Assembly: GCA_903824575.1 (NCBI GenBank)
Contig: CAIJXJ010000106.1
Span: 1 to 64,000 of the forward strand
Source of the DNA: an uncultured Methylobacillus sp.
Lineage (GTDB): Bacteria; Pseudomonadota; Gammaproteobacteria; Burkholderiales; Methylophilaceae
Reading direction: 5' to 3'
DNA length: 64,000 bases
Below the pieces are notes generated by a model. It saw only the letters and a list, made by a program, of their open reading frames with translations. It ran no database searches and was not told the DNA's origin. Position 1 is the first letter of the stretch; the number at the start of each line of letters is the position of its first letter. This document shows positions 1 to 8,522 of the stretch, piece by piece. The position numbers and the translations under genes are program-made.

Positions 1-2
1 CC

Positions 3-1196
3 ACCAAGCTGGCGTTGACTTTGCGTTCCCTGCTGTCAGGCAAGGCGGCCGACAGCAGCCTGGCTCCAGCGGCGGCGCAGTCTGCGGCGATGCCTGCCGT
101 AGCTACGGGTACAGCTGCCGACGCCGCCAAACCAGCAGCTATTAATCGCATGGCATCACCATTCTCGGCACTGGCCTCGGCGCAGGACAACGGCATGATC
201 CAGGCGGACGCCACCACCAATTCCCTGCTCATCACCGCGCCGGACCATGTATTCAACATGCTACGCGGCGTGATCGACAAGCTTGACATGCGACGCGCCC
301 AACTCTACATCGAGGCGCTGGTCGCCGAAGTCACCACCGACAAGGCCTCCGATTTCGGCATCCAATGGCAGACTCTGGGAGGCTCCACTGGGGGCACTCA
401 AGGCGGGGTGATATCCGGTGGCACGACCAGCGTTGCAGCCGGCCTGGCCGGCGCCGGTGCAGGCCTCACAGTCGGCCTGATGAAAGGTCAGATCAACATC
501 GGTGGCATCCAGGTAGCCAGTCTCAGCATGCTGGCCAAAGCGCTGGAATCGAATAGCAATGGCAATATCCTGTCTAAACCCAACCTGCTGACCCTGGATA
601 ATGAGGAAGCCAAGATTGTCGTCGGGCAGAACGTGCCCTTCGTCACCGGCTCCTACGCACAGACCGGATCCTCAAGCTCGGTCACGCCATTCCAGACCAT
701 TGAGCGTCAGGATGTTGGTATCACGCTGACGGTCAAGCCGCAGATTTCAGAGGGCAATACTGTCAAGCTGAAGATTCATCAGGAAGTCTCCAGCGTGTTG
801 AGCAATGATCCTACCGCAGGCCCCACCACCAGCAAGAGCTCTATCGACACCTCGGTGCTGGTGGATGATGGCAGCATCATCGTGCTGGGCGGGCTGATCA
901 AGGACAGCATTACCGATGGCAACAGCAAAGTGCCATTATTGGGCGATTTGCCCGGAATCGGGGCGCTCTTTCGCAGCGTCAAGCACGATCACACCAAGAC
1001 TAATCTGATGGTGTTCCTGCGGCCCTATGTGATGCGCAATGCGGAAGACACGACGAGAATCAGCAACGATCGGTATGATTACATTTTGCAGCAGCAGGTC
1101 AAGTTTCCCTCCGAGAGTTGGCCCTTGCCCAAGGTGCCTGTACTGACCCTGCCGGAGCAGGTGAATGGAAGCTCCGACGCTATCCCTGCTAATTGA
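3..1196 (+). CDS. gspD: Type II secretion system secretin GspD, 3' part
   Basis: This is the C-terminal part of an outer-membrane secretin, the multimeric gate through which folded proteins leave the periplasm in type II secretion. The reading frame is open to the left edge, so the N-terminal signal peptide and first N domains lie outside the window. What is visible is a low-complexity Ala-rich linker, an N-domain segment (around AQLYIEALVAEV), then the secretin core with the glycine-rich gate region (VPFVTGSY, FQTIERQDVGITLTVKP) and the conserved end VPLLGDLPGIGALFRS followed by an L-M-V-F-L-R-P strand. It ends convergently with the TPR/ATP-grasp gene, overlapping it by 8 bases. The remaining gsp genes are not in the window. 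Confidence in the family is high; another secretin of the same family, such as PilQ, is unlikely because of the GspD-type linker and core. Confidence 0.93.
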   Translation, partial: TKLALTLRSLLSGKAADSSLAPAAAQSAAMPAVATGTAADAAKPAAINRMASPFSALASAQDNGMIQADATTNSLLITAPDHVFNMLRGVIDKLDMRRAQLYIEALVAEVTTDKASDFGIQWQTLGGSTGGTQGGVISGGTTSVAAGLAGAGAGLTVGLMKGQINIGGIQVASLSMLAKALESNSNGNILSKPNLLTLDNEEAKIVVGQNVPFVTGSYAQTGSSSSVTPFQTIERQDVGITLTVKPQISEGNTVKLKIHQEVSSVLSNDPTAGPTTSKSSIDTSVLVDDGSIIVLGGLIKDSITDGNSKVPLLGDLPGIGALFRSVKHDHTKTNLMVFLRPYVMRNAEDTTRISNDRYDYILQQQVKFPSESWPLPKVPVLTLPEQVNGSSDAIPAN

Positions 1197-2940
1197 TGGT
1201 TTGATGCGTAGACGCCGCCATTCTTGCCAGCATGGCATCGAACGCCAGTTTTATTTTTCCGATGTAGGGATTTTTGTAGGCGAAAGTTGAATTCTTTTCA
1301 TCATGTACCCGCATCGTGGCATTGGCCTCAAACACCACGATGTTGCCTTGCCTGTCGAGTCCGCAATCGATTCCGCAATAGTTGAGTCCGGATCCAGCCG
1401 CTACTTGTTGCAATGCAACATAGTGCGCATCGCTGAATACCTGGTGAGGGTCTTTCAGGAAAGATTCCTCTTCCTCGCGCATCCATGCCTGGTTGCTCAT
1501 GTCGGTGCGAAAATGATGCACCATCCAGTGATCATGGATGGCGAGATGGTAGGGCAGGATCTCGTTATCGATGGCGATCATGCGGTATTTCCGGAACAGG
1601 CCATCACTTGAACTGTAATCTACAAACTCGCTCAGATAAAAATTTTCATCGGGGTGACGGGCAACGAAGGGAAGAACCGCGTCTATGGTATCGATCTTCT
1701 CGAAATCGTCGCCACCGTGTGTTCCCGCACAGCGTATCAGCAGCGGACGCGTAAATCCCTCCAGATGTCTTTGCCAGTCCGCTTCGTCAAAGGCTAGGGC
1801 CGCCAAGCGTACGGTCTTCGGAATGCGGCACAGTGGGATGTCGGACAGACGTTTGGCGGTAGTTTCGCGATCGGTCCCCAAAATGACGCGGGGATGATTG
1901 ACGATGGGTCGGGCGATGCGATCGGCGATATCCCGCGCGAAAGGCAGGATGCCCTGGCCGTTGTCGGCGTCGGAAATCATGTTGATGACCACGTCGGCTT
2001 TGGAACGTAGGAAATCAATGTCGTAGTCAACGTCTGACATCAGAGCGACCAGATGACTCTCGTAACCTGCCCGCCCAACAAGATAGTTGACTGGTGTACA
2101 ACCGGCTTCAGGTGCATCGAGCAAGAGAACCGAGAAATCCGGCTGCAGTTTGTTGCTGGGCCAGGTGATGAAAGGCTGGATTTTTTGCGCGCGGCGAAAC
2201 ACGTCATGACTCTCACCCATGCGGCCTTCTGCCATCAATGCATTGCCCAGCAGGACCAGCAGGTTGGCGTCTGTCGGGTTGAGTGTGATGGCCTGTTCCA
2301 GGTGGAGAATCGCCTCGGCGCGTCGGTTTGCAGTCCGTCCGATCAGGTCACCCAGCCTCATGTGCGTTTCGGCAAGATTCGGATTAATCTCCAGTGCGCG
2401 ACGATAGATGGCCTCTGCCTCGCTCCAGCGGCCGAGTGTGTCGACGGCAAAGCCGAGGTTGAGATGTGCTAGCAGGAACAGGGGGTTAAGTTTCAGGGCG
2501 AAACGGAACTCTGCTTCTGCTTCTGTAAATCGTCCTTGCTCGGTATAAAGCGCACCAAGTTTGTCATGCGTTGTGGAGGATTTTGGATCAAGTTTCAGTG
2601 TACGCTGGTAGCCTTTCTCGGCCTCCTCCAGGTGCTTGAGGGTGTGATGGGCGTGGGCAAGATCGAGCTGCGCATCGGGATCGTTGGGTGTGATCTTAAC
2701 TAACTGCGTCAGTGGATGTAGCGCTTCAAGGGGTTTCTCCGACATCAGCAGTGCCTTGCCCAGTGCCTTCCAGCCAAAGAAATTCGACGGGTGACGCTTG
2801 GTGACGTCATTCGCCATTGCCACCAGTTGATCCCACGCTGCCGCTGCGTAGAGCGCCACCATCTGGTTCATCACGGCGGCAGGGATTTGTGCCTTGTTTT
2901 GTCGGGGCTGTGTCTGGAAGTGATTAGGTTTTTTACTCAC
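1189..2940 (-). CDS. TPR-repeat protein with C-terminal ATP-grasp-like domain
   Basis: The 583-residue product has two parts. Residues about 25-260 are tandem tetratricopeptide repeats (units such as AEAIYRRALEINPNLAETH). Residues about 270-570 resemble an ATP-grasp fold, with a likely lid strand (PLLIRCAGTHGGDDF), an ExNATMRVHDE segment near the end where metal-binding Glu and Asn normally sit, and a GIDCGLDRQGNIVVFE strand before it. I infer an ATP-dependent ligase or peptide-modifying enzyme with a TPR substrate-recruitment arm; the substrate is unknown. An AAGGA about 9 bases before the ATG supports the start. It lies 32 bases after serC and on the same strand as the octad-repeat protein gene, so the three could share transcripts. 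No signal peptide is seen, so it should be cytoplasmic. The ATP-grasp call is from motif shape only. Confidence 0.75.
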   Translation of the reverse strand: MSKKPNHFQTQPRQNKAQIPAAVMNQMVALYAAAAWDQLVAMANDVTKRHPSNFFGWKALGKALLMSEKPLEALHPLTQLVKITPNDPDAQLDLAHAHHTLKHLEEAEKGYQRTLKLDPKSSTTHDKLGALYTEQGRFTEAEAEFRFALKLNPLFLLAHLNLGFAVDTLGRWSEAEAIYRRALEINPNLAETHMRLGDLIGRTANRRAEAILHLEQAITLNPTDANLLVLLGNALMAEGRMGESHDVFRRAQKIQPFITWPSNKLQPDFSVLLLDAPEAGCTPVNYLVGRAGYESHLVALMSDVDYDIDFLRSKADVVINMISDADNGQGILPFARDIADRIARPIVNHPRVILGTDRETTAKRLSDIPLCRIPKTVRLAALAFDEADWQRHLEGFTRPLLIRCAGTHGGDDFEKIDTIDAVLPFVARHPDENFYLSEFVDYSSSDGLFRKYRMIAIDNEILPYHLAIHDHWMVHHFRTDMSNQAWMREEEESFLKDPHQVFSDAHYVALQQVAAGSGLNYCGIDCGLDRQGNIVVFEANATMRVHDEKNSTFAYKNPYIGKIKLAFDAMLARMAASTHQTIN

Positions 2941-2972
2941 GACGACTGTCCTTATTTTTTTCTGGTGTCGAG

Positions 2973-4070
2973 CTAAATTTCCCTACGCTGAAAATCAGCC
3001 ATGAAGCCGGCTAGCATCTCGACTGCTGGCAGCGTTAGCGCATTGTAGATGGAGGCTCGGATGCCACCAACCGCACGATGACCGGCTAAGCCTGAAAATC
3101 CTGCAGCCTGCGCCTTGGCCAGGAATCTATTTTCAAGTTCCGGGGTGGGCAGGTTGAAAGTCACGTTCATCAAGGAGCGATCCTGCTCCCTGGCACGGCC
3201 ACGATAAAAGCCGTCACTGCTATCGAGCATGCCATAAAGCAGAGTGGCTTTGTCCTGATTGATCCTGGCCATGTTTTCCACGCCGCCGATTTCATTCATC
3301 AGCCAGCGTGTCACCAGCAGCACGACATAGATGGAGAATACTGGCGGCGTGTTGTAGTTGGAATGTGTCTTGGCATGGCAGCGGTAATCCAGAAAGCCCG
3401 GCAGGTCCTCGGGCGCGTGCTGTAGCAGGGCATCGCGAACCAGTACGACAGTCACGCCAGCTGGCCCTATGTTTTTCTGTGCGTGGGCGTAAATCAGGGA
3501 GAAGCGCTCTGCTGCACAGGGAATGGACAGGAAATCGGAGGACATGTCGCAGACTCTGGGCACATTATCCTTACCCAGCACACGATGGAATTGTAAGCCT
3601 TCCACCGTTTCATTGGAGGCGTAATGGAGGTAGGACGAATCCTCGGAGAATGCAAGTTCGTCGTCGTCTGGCAGTCGCGTAAAGCCGTTGTCCTCTCCAC
3701 TCCACAGGACTCGAACAGGTCCTTCACGCTGGGCCTCTGGCAGTGCCTTTCCGCTCCAGTAGCCTGTGTGGAGGTATTCCGCAGCACTAGATGCGCCGCG
3801 TAGCAGGGTCATCGGTACCATGGAGAACTGCTGGGTGGCACCGCCCTGCAACAGCAGCACATGATAGTCCTTCGTCAGACCCAGTAATGCCCGGATATTG
3901 GATTCCAGTTCGGTAATGACCGCAGCGAACCAGTCAGAGCGGTGACTGATGCCTAAGATGGACAGGCCCGCCTCTGGTACCTCGATAATGGCTTCCTGTA
4001 CTTGCAGCAATACGCTCTCTGGCAAGGCGCCTGGTCCGCCGGAGAAATTCAGTCTGTTGCGTGGATTCAT
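2973..4070 (-). CDS. serC: Phosphoserine aminotransferase
   Basis: SerC is the PLP enzyme that converts 3-phosphohydroxypyruvate plus glutamate to phosphoserine in serine biosynthesis, and also acts in pyridoxal phosphate synthesis. The protein (365 residues from the chosen start) opens with the family signature NFSGGPGALPESVL, carries LLQGGATQQFSMVP in the cofactor-binding region, and the AHAQKNIGPAGVTVV segment whose lysine binds PLP. It ends with GHRAVGGIRASIYNAL, typical of the substrate-binding tail. I chose the ATG at 4070 (MNPRNRLNFSGG) because family members start here; the frame stays open 12 codons further to a TTG. No clear Shine-Dalgarno precedes the ATG. Its neighbours, a giant repeat protein upstream and a TPR/ATP-grasp protein downstream, have no evident link with serine metabolism. 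Confidence 0.95.
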   Translation of the reverse strand: MNPRNRLNFSGGPGALPESVLLQVQEAIIEVPEAGLSILGISHRSDWFAAVITELESNIRALLGLTKDYHVLLLQGGATQQFSMVPMTLLRGASSAAEYLHTGYWSGKALPEAQREGPVRVLWSGEDNGFTRLPDDDELAFSEDSSYLHYASNETVEGLQFHRVLGKDNVPRVCDMSSDFLSIPCAAERFSLIYAHAQKNIGPAGVTVVLVRDALLQHAPEDLPGFLDYRCHAKTHSNYNTPPVFSIYVVLLVTRWLMNEIGGVENMARINQDKATLLYGMLDSSDGFYRGRAREQDRSLMNVTFNLPTPELENRFLAKAQAAGFSGLAGHRAVGGIRASIYNALTLPAVEMLAGFMADFQRREI

Positions 4071-4233
4071 TGGATGTACATTTTCATGGGATTTTGCATA
4101 TTCCAAGTTGGAACGATTTCAAATGCCGAGTGCAGGTCTCGACGACACTTCGATGATTTTAATTAAATCAGCAAAATGTGTCTGCTTTATTTCATTGGCA
4201 CTGAAATGACAGGCTTGATAGCAGAGGAGGAAA

Positions 4234-7200
4234 TTAGCTGGACTTTGTCAACAGTACAGTCTGATCAGCTTGCGGCAAGCTTGTCATGTTCAGTGGCTGG
4301 GTTGCGACCGAAGTTGCTGCCAGTTTATTGGTATTGGTGTTGAATTGCGATAGCGTAGCGACCATTTCGCCCATCGCGGCTGTTGCCGCTGGTGGAGCAA
4401 GGCCTGCAATCGGTATTGATGCTGCGCCATTGGTGGGCGCCACGTTGAAGGCACTGATGGCCTGAACCAGTCCGCTCACGCTTGCCGTCAGGGCCCCTAC
4501 CGGCACAGACGGCGTTGCGGTTGGTGTCTGGATTGAAGTGTTGGCAAACCAGACGTCGGCCATGGCATGCGTTTTGCCATCTGCCGTCTGGTAGCCGGAA
4601 ACCTGGCCGAGGAGGTTGCCGTTGTTATTAGTCCACGGACTGGTGTAACCAAGATCCAGCGCGCTGATGCCCATCGCATCCAAGGTGTAAAGTTGGCCTG
4701 CGCCAGAATTCGGGTTGGTATCAACCCAGACCTTGAGCTCGGCCCACTGCGCATCGGCGCTGGTTATGAAACCGTCGCCGTTGGTGTCGAGTGCGCTCAA
4801 GGCAGCAAATCCGTTGGACGCCTTTTGTCCGTTTGTCAACAGGGTGTTGTTGCCGAATAGCTCACTGCCGCTGTTGATGATGCCATCGTTATTCCGGTCC
4901 AGTATCAGAAAGCCTTCGCCACTCGTGATCCATCCGGTGTTGACTTGCTGGCCCGTTGCGTTCAGGTCAAAAGTCACTCCCGCGCTGATGTTTACGGTCT
5001 GGATGCCATTGCCGCTGAGGTCAAGGACCAGAGGTGAGGCGAGGAGCTGACTGCGCTGTGCCAGCGTCATCGCTGCAATGTTGTTTATTGCGCCAACCTG
5101 AGCGGCTGTCAAAGCCATCACCTGCGCGGTAGTCAGGCTCAACATCTGATCGGTCGATAGTGCTGCAATGCTTGCGGTAGTCAGGGCTACAACCTGTTTC
5201 GTGGTCAGTGCGGCCAGATTCCCAGTTGCCAGCACTGTGATCTCATTAGTCGTCAGTGCCGCCACGGCACTGGTCGTCAGGGCCATGATCTGTTGCGATG
5301 ACAGTGCCATGATTTGGTCTGTCGTCAGGGCTGCAATGGCTGCAGTGGATAATGCCTTTGCCTCGGCCGTGGTCAGCGCGGTAATCTGGCTTGTGGTCAG
5401 GGCTGCAGTTTGATTCGAGTTGAGTGTTGCGATCTGAGCCGTGGTCAGCGCCTGTATCTGGCTCGTTGTTATCACTGCCACGTCAAGCGTTGCAATTGCC
5501 CCCATCTGGGTTGTTGTCAGTACGGCCAGGTCTCGTGTCTCGATGGCTGCGAACTGATCTGTTGTCAGCGCGGCTATTGCCGCGATGGATAAAACCTTGA
5601 ACTGTGTCGTCGTCAAAGCCACGATCTGGCCAGTCGTCAATGCCACGACCTGACCTGTCGATAGTGCCGCTATCTGGCCGGTCGACATGCGTGGAATTAA
5701 TGACAACAGTTGCGATGGGGTCAATGCGGCTGTCTGCGCTGAAGTCAATGCCGCAATCTGACTGGCCGTCAAGGCTGTCATCTGGTCCGTATTGAGGGCG
5801 TTAATATCTGCCGTCGAGAGTGCTTTTACCTGTGTCGTGGTCAGTGCTGCGAGGTCTCGTGTTGTAATCGCCAGTAATTGATCTGTGGTCAGGGCCATGA
5901 TCGCCGCAGTGGACAGCGCCTTGACTTGCGCCGTGGTGAGGACTGCCACCTGATCCGTCGTTAGAGCTGAGGCCTGGTTAGTGTTGAGGACTGCGATCTG
6001 TGTAGTTGTCATCGCCACCAGATCGCCTGTCTCGATCGCCATGATTTGGCTGGTGGATAAGGCTGTGATTGCAGTGGCCGACAAGGCCTTGATTTGCGTC
6101 GAGGTCAGAGTGGCGATCTGGTCAGTATTCAGGGCGGCAATCTGAGCTGTCGAAAGGGCCGCAATTTGTGACGTTGACATGGACGGGATCAAAGCCGCCA
6201 ATTGCAGAGGACTGAGCGCCGCTGCCTGTATCGCAGTCAGTGCTGCGGCTTGCAATGGGGTAAGTGCGCTTACCTGGTCTGTGGTCAGTGCCTGGATGTT
6301 GGCGGTAGACAGAGCCTTGATCTGGCTTGTGCTGAGGGCCGCCAGGTCCTGCAACTGGATGGCGGCGATCTGGTCGGTCGTGAGCGCAGCCACGGCTGCT
6401 GTCGACAGGGCTCTGGCCTGTGACGTTGACAGTGCCGCGATCTGATTCGTGCTCAGTCCTGAAACGACTTGCGAGGTCGTCAGCGCGGCTATTTCCACGG
6501 TGGTCAAGGCGGAGACTTGGTTGGTACCGAAGGCTGACAACTGGGCCGAAGTCAAGGCCGTGACTTGAGAGGTTTTTAGTACTGCAATATCGCGGGTTTC
6601 GATGGCTGTGATCTGGGTTGTGGTCAGGGCTGCGATGTCATTGGTCGAAATGGCCTGGAACTGCGCCGTTCCGAGCGCCATGATCTGGTCCAGGGACAGT
6701 GCCTGGATTTGTGCTGTTGTCAGCACAGCGATCTGCCTGGTACTCAGGCTACTGATACCGGCCGGCCCGAGGGCTGCGAGTTGTGTGGGTGGCAGGGCTA
6801 CGATGGCAGTTGTTGATAATACCGACAGATTTCCGAGCGCTGCCAATTGTGGCAAAGACAGCACCTGAATCTGATTCGTGGTTAGCGCAGTTGCCTCTTG
6901 GGTGGATAGTGCAGCAATCTGGCTGGTGCTCATGGCTGAGATCATTGCTGTCGACAGTGCCTGAATTTGGCTGGTCCTGAGAGCGCTGATGTCAGCCATC
7001 GACAGGGCTGCGACCTGATCGATAGTGAGCGCTGCCACGGCGGTCGTTGACAAGGCTCTGGCCTGTGCTGTTGACAGTGCCGCGATCTGAGCCGTGTTCA
7101 GTCCTGAAGAGACTTGCGCGGCCGTCAGTACGGCTATTTCCACGGTGGTCAAGGCGGAGACTTGGTTGGTACCGAAGGCTGACAGCTGGGCCGAAGTCAA

Positions 7201-8292
7201 GGCCGTGACTTGAGATGTTTTTAGTACTGCAATATCGCGGGTTTCGATGGCTGTGATCTGGGTTGGGGTCAGGGCTGCGATGTCATTGGTCGACATGGCC
7301 TGGAACTGCGCCGTTCCGAGCGCCATGATCTGGTCCAGGGACAGTGCCTGGGTTTGTGCTGTTGTCAGCACGGCGATCTGCCTGGTACTCAGGCTACTGA
7401 TACCGGCCGGCCCGAGGGCTGCGAGTTGTGTGGGTGGCAGGGCTACGATGGCAGTTGTTGATAGTGCCGACAGATTTCCCAGTGCGACCAATTGGGGTAA
7501 AGACAATGCCTGAATCTGATTCGTGGTTAACGCGGCAGCCTCCAGAGAGGATAGCGCAGCAATCTGGCTAGTGCTCATGGCCGCGATTATTTTTGTTGTC
7601 AGGGCCCGTACCTGACTGGTCTTGAGGGCTACGACATCTCTCGTCGAAAGGACCGCAATTTGGTCCGAGAGCAGGGCGGCCACATCGGCGGTGTTGAGTG
7701 CCTGCACCTGGCTTGTGCTCAGGGCAGCGATTTCTGTAGTGGTCAATGCCTGTATCTGACTGGTTGTTAGAGCTGCAATGTCGCGTGTACTCAGTGCCGT
7801 CATTTGAGCTGTCGTTAAACCACGGGCGATTTGCGTTGTTGTCAATGCCTGTAATTGGCGAGTGGTCAATGCGGCAATTTCTGCTGTCAGCAGATTACTG
7901 ATTTGGTCAGTTGTCAGTGCTCTAAGTTGATCTGAGCTTAGCGTAACAAGTTGTGTAGAGGTCAGCACTTGAACTTGTGCCGTAGTTAGTGCCTGTATCT
8001 GCAGTGTACTAAGGGCTGCGATTTGTGACGTTGTTCCTCCCTGGATCTGGGTGGTTGTCAATGAGGCAATTTGCGCCGTTGTCAAGCCAGATACATAGTC
8101 ACTGTTTGGCGTGGGGGAGAGTGCCGTTGAGGCTGTTTTTGGATTGCTTGTCTTGGAAGTGCTGATCAGGCCCAGAGCTGAGGCTACGCTTTTTGCAACG
8201 GCAATTACAGGTGCCGTGACAACGCTGACAATGGCGGCGGCAGCCTTGATCGGCGCGGTGATGAAATTAAAAAAGCCACCGAAAAAGCTCAC
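4234..8292 (-). CDS. Giant octapeptide-repeat protein with C-terminal EF-hand-like calcium region
   Basis: This 1352-residue protein has an N-terminal hydrophobic, amphipathic stretch (about 1-45), then about 1000 residues of near-perfect eight-residue repeats of the form (A/V)-L-(T/S)-T-x-(Q/D/E)-(I/V)-x, roughly 120 units. From about residue 1080 the composition changes to a calcium-binding type domain: SPLVLDLSGNGIQT, then LDRNNDGIINSGSELFG and DTNGDGFITSADAQW, both with EF-hand-like DxNxDG loops. This arrangement is known from large secreted RTX-type and adhesin-like proteins. The last 90 residues are Ala/Thr-rich and could hold a secretion signal for type I export; there is no Sec signal peptide. 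The start is a GTG with AGGGA six bases upstream and a good promoter (8359-8387). I infer an extracellular or surface protein of unknown role. The octads might form a solenoid, but no named repeat family is recognised. Confidence 0.85.
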   Translation of the reverse strand: MSFFGGFFNFITAPIKAAAAIVSVVTAPVIAVAKSVASALGLISTSKTSNPKTASTALSPTPNSDYVSGLTTAQIASLTTTQIQGGTTSQIAALSTLQIQALTTAQVQVLTSTQLVTLSSDQLRALTTDQISNLLTAEIAALTTRQLQALTTTQIARGLTTAQMTALSTRDIAALTTSQIQALTTTEIAALSTSQVQALNTADVAALLSDQIAVLSTRDVVALKTSQVRALTTKIIAAMSTSQIAALSSLEAAALTTNQIQALSLPQLVALGNLSALSTTAIVALPPTQLAALGPAGISSLSTRQIAVLTTAQTQALSLDQIMALGTAQFQAMSTNDIAALTPTQITAIETRDIAVLKTSQVTALTSAQLSAFGTNQVSALTTVEIAVLTAAQVSSGLNTAQIAALSTAQARALSTTAVAALTIDQVAALSMADISALRTSQIQALSTAMISAMSTSQIAALSTQEATALTTNQIQVLSLPQLAALGNLSVLSTTAIVALPPTQLAALGPAGISSLSTRQIAVLTTAQIQALSLDQIMALGTAQFQAISTNDIAALTTTQITAIETRDIAVLKTSQVTALTSAQLSAFGTNQVSALTTVEIAALTTSQVVSGLSTNQIAALSTSQARALSTAAVAALTTDQIAAIQLQDLAALSTSQIKALSTANIQALTTDQVSALTPLQAAALTAIQAAALSPLQLAALIPSMSTSQIAALSTAQIAALNTDQIATLTSTQIKALSATAITALSTSQIMAIETGDLVAMTTTQIAVLNTNQASALTTDQVAVLTTAQVKALSTAAIMALTTDQLLAITTRDLAALTTTQVKALSTADINALNTDQMTALTASQIAALTSAQTAALTPSQLLSLIPRMSTGQIAALSTGQVVALTTGQIVALTTTQFKVLSIAAIAALTTDQFAAIETRDLAVLTTTQMGAIATLDVAVITTSQIQALTTAQIATLNSNQTAALTTSQITALTTAEAKALSTAAIAALTTDQIMALSSQQIMALTTSAVAALTTNEITVLATGNLAALTTKQVVALTTASIAALSTDQMLSLTTAQVMALTAAQVGAINNIAAMTLAQRSQLLASPLVLDLSGNGIQTVNISAGVTFDLNATGQQVNTGWITSGEGFLILDRNNDGIINSGSELFGNNTLLTNGQKASNGFAALSALDTNGDGFITSADAQWAELKVWVDTNPNSGAGQLYTLDAMGISALDLGYTSPWTNNNGNLLGQVSGYQTADGKTHAMADVWFANTSIQTPTATPSVPVGALTASVSGLVQAISAFNVAPTNGAASIPIAGLAPPAATAAMGEMVATLSQFNTNTNKLAATSVATQPLNMTSLPQADQTVLLTKSS
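6370..6940 (-). repeat. Long internal duplication in the octad gene, copy 2
   Basis: This stretch matches the stretch at 7015-7585 at a constant offset of 645 bases (215 codons, just under 27 octads). Over 6479-6870 the two are nearly identical, including silent positions, while the flanking octads differ strongly. It encodes the block that runs from TTNQIQVLSLPQLAAL to TSQVVSGLST. The high silent-site identity indicates a recent duplication or gene conversion. Confidence 0.85.
7015..7585 (-). repeat. Long internal duplication in the octad gene, copy 1
   Basis: Partner of the copy at 6370-6940, nearer the 5' end of the gene. Both copies contain the unusual units ALPPTQLA and ALGPAGIS, which do not occur elsewhere in the array, so the pair arose from one another rather than by chance similarity of octads. 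Confidence 0.85.
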
Positions 8293-8358
8293 TAGCCATC
8301 CCTATCTGCCTTGTTGTCAAGATCATGATGCCAATTGTCCCACTCGGAGACAAAGTTG

Positions 8359-8387
8359 ATTATATTCTACCTTAAGATAAACAACAA
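8359..8387 (-). promoter_or_regulatory. Predicted sigma-70 promoter of the octad-repeat gene
   Basis: Read on the minus strand there is TTGTTG, a 17-base spacer and a perfect TATAAT, ending about 66 bases before the GTG start codon. It lies in an AT-rich 230-base gap after the mxaL gene, so the repeat-protein gene can be expressed separately from the mxa genes. Confidence 0.6.
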
Positions 8388-8462
8388 CTTAGAATGAATT
8401 CATGAGATTTTTTTTAAAAAAACAAGTTGGCAAATGTCATTGCCGGGTTTGAATGGCTTAAT

Positions 8463-8485
8463 GCAGAGTGAAAATGGCACTCTGC
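8463..8485 (-). terminator. Hairpin after mxaL, possible terminator
   Basis: Perfect 8-bp inverted repeat GCAGAGTG / CACTCTGC with a 7-base loop, 37 bases beyond the mxaL stop codon. There is no T run directly after it on the minus strand, although a T7 run lies about 40 bases further on, so its role as a terminator of the mxa operon is only possible. Confidence 0.35.
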
Positions 8486-8522
8486 GGAACTTGCATGTTA
8501 ATGGTCAAACGAATAGGAAAGT

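Larger units (their letters stand above)
5060..8090 (-). repeat. Tandem 24-bp (octapeptide) coding repeats
   Basis: The coding DNA is a long array of degenerate 24-base units, each encoding one octapeptide such as ALTTSQIQ. On the plus strand the units show as recurring CTGxxCTGxGTCGTxGTCAG-like words. The array keeps its reading frame throughout, with a few spacers (for example GNLS and LIPRMST) that break the phase. It would look like a minisatellite at the DNA level, yet amino-acid positions 2, 4 and 7 are much more constant than the third codon bases, which points to selection on the protein. Confidence 0.9.

Noticed and set aside
5060-8090. Regular 24-base repeats considered as a CRISPR array or minisatellite
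   Set aside because: No spacers and the frame is kept throughout; they encode octapeptides of one protein.
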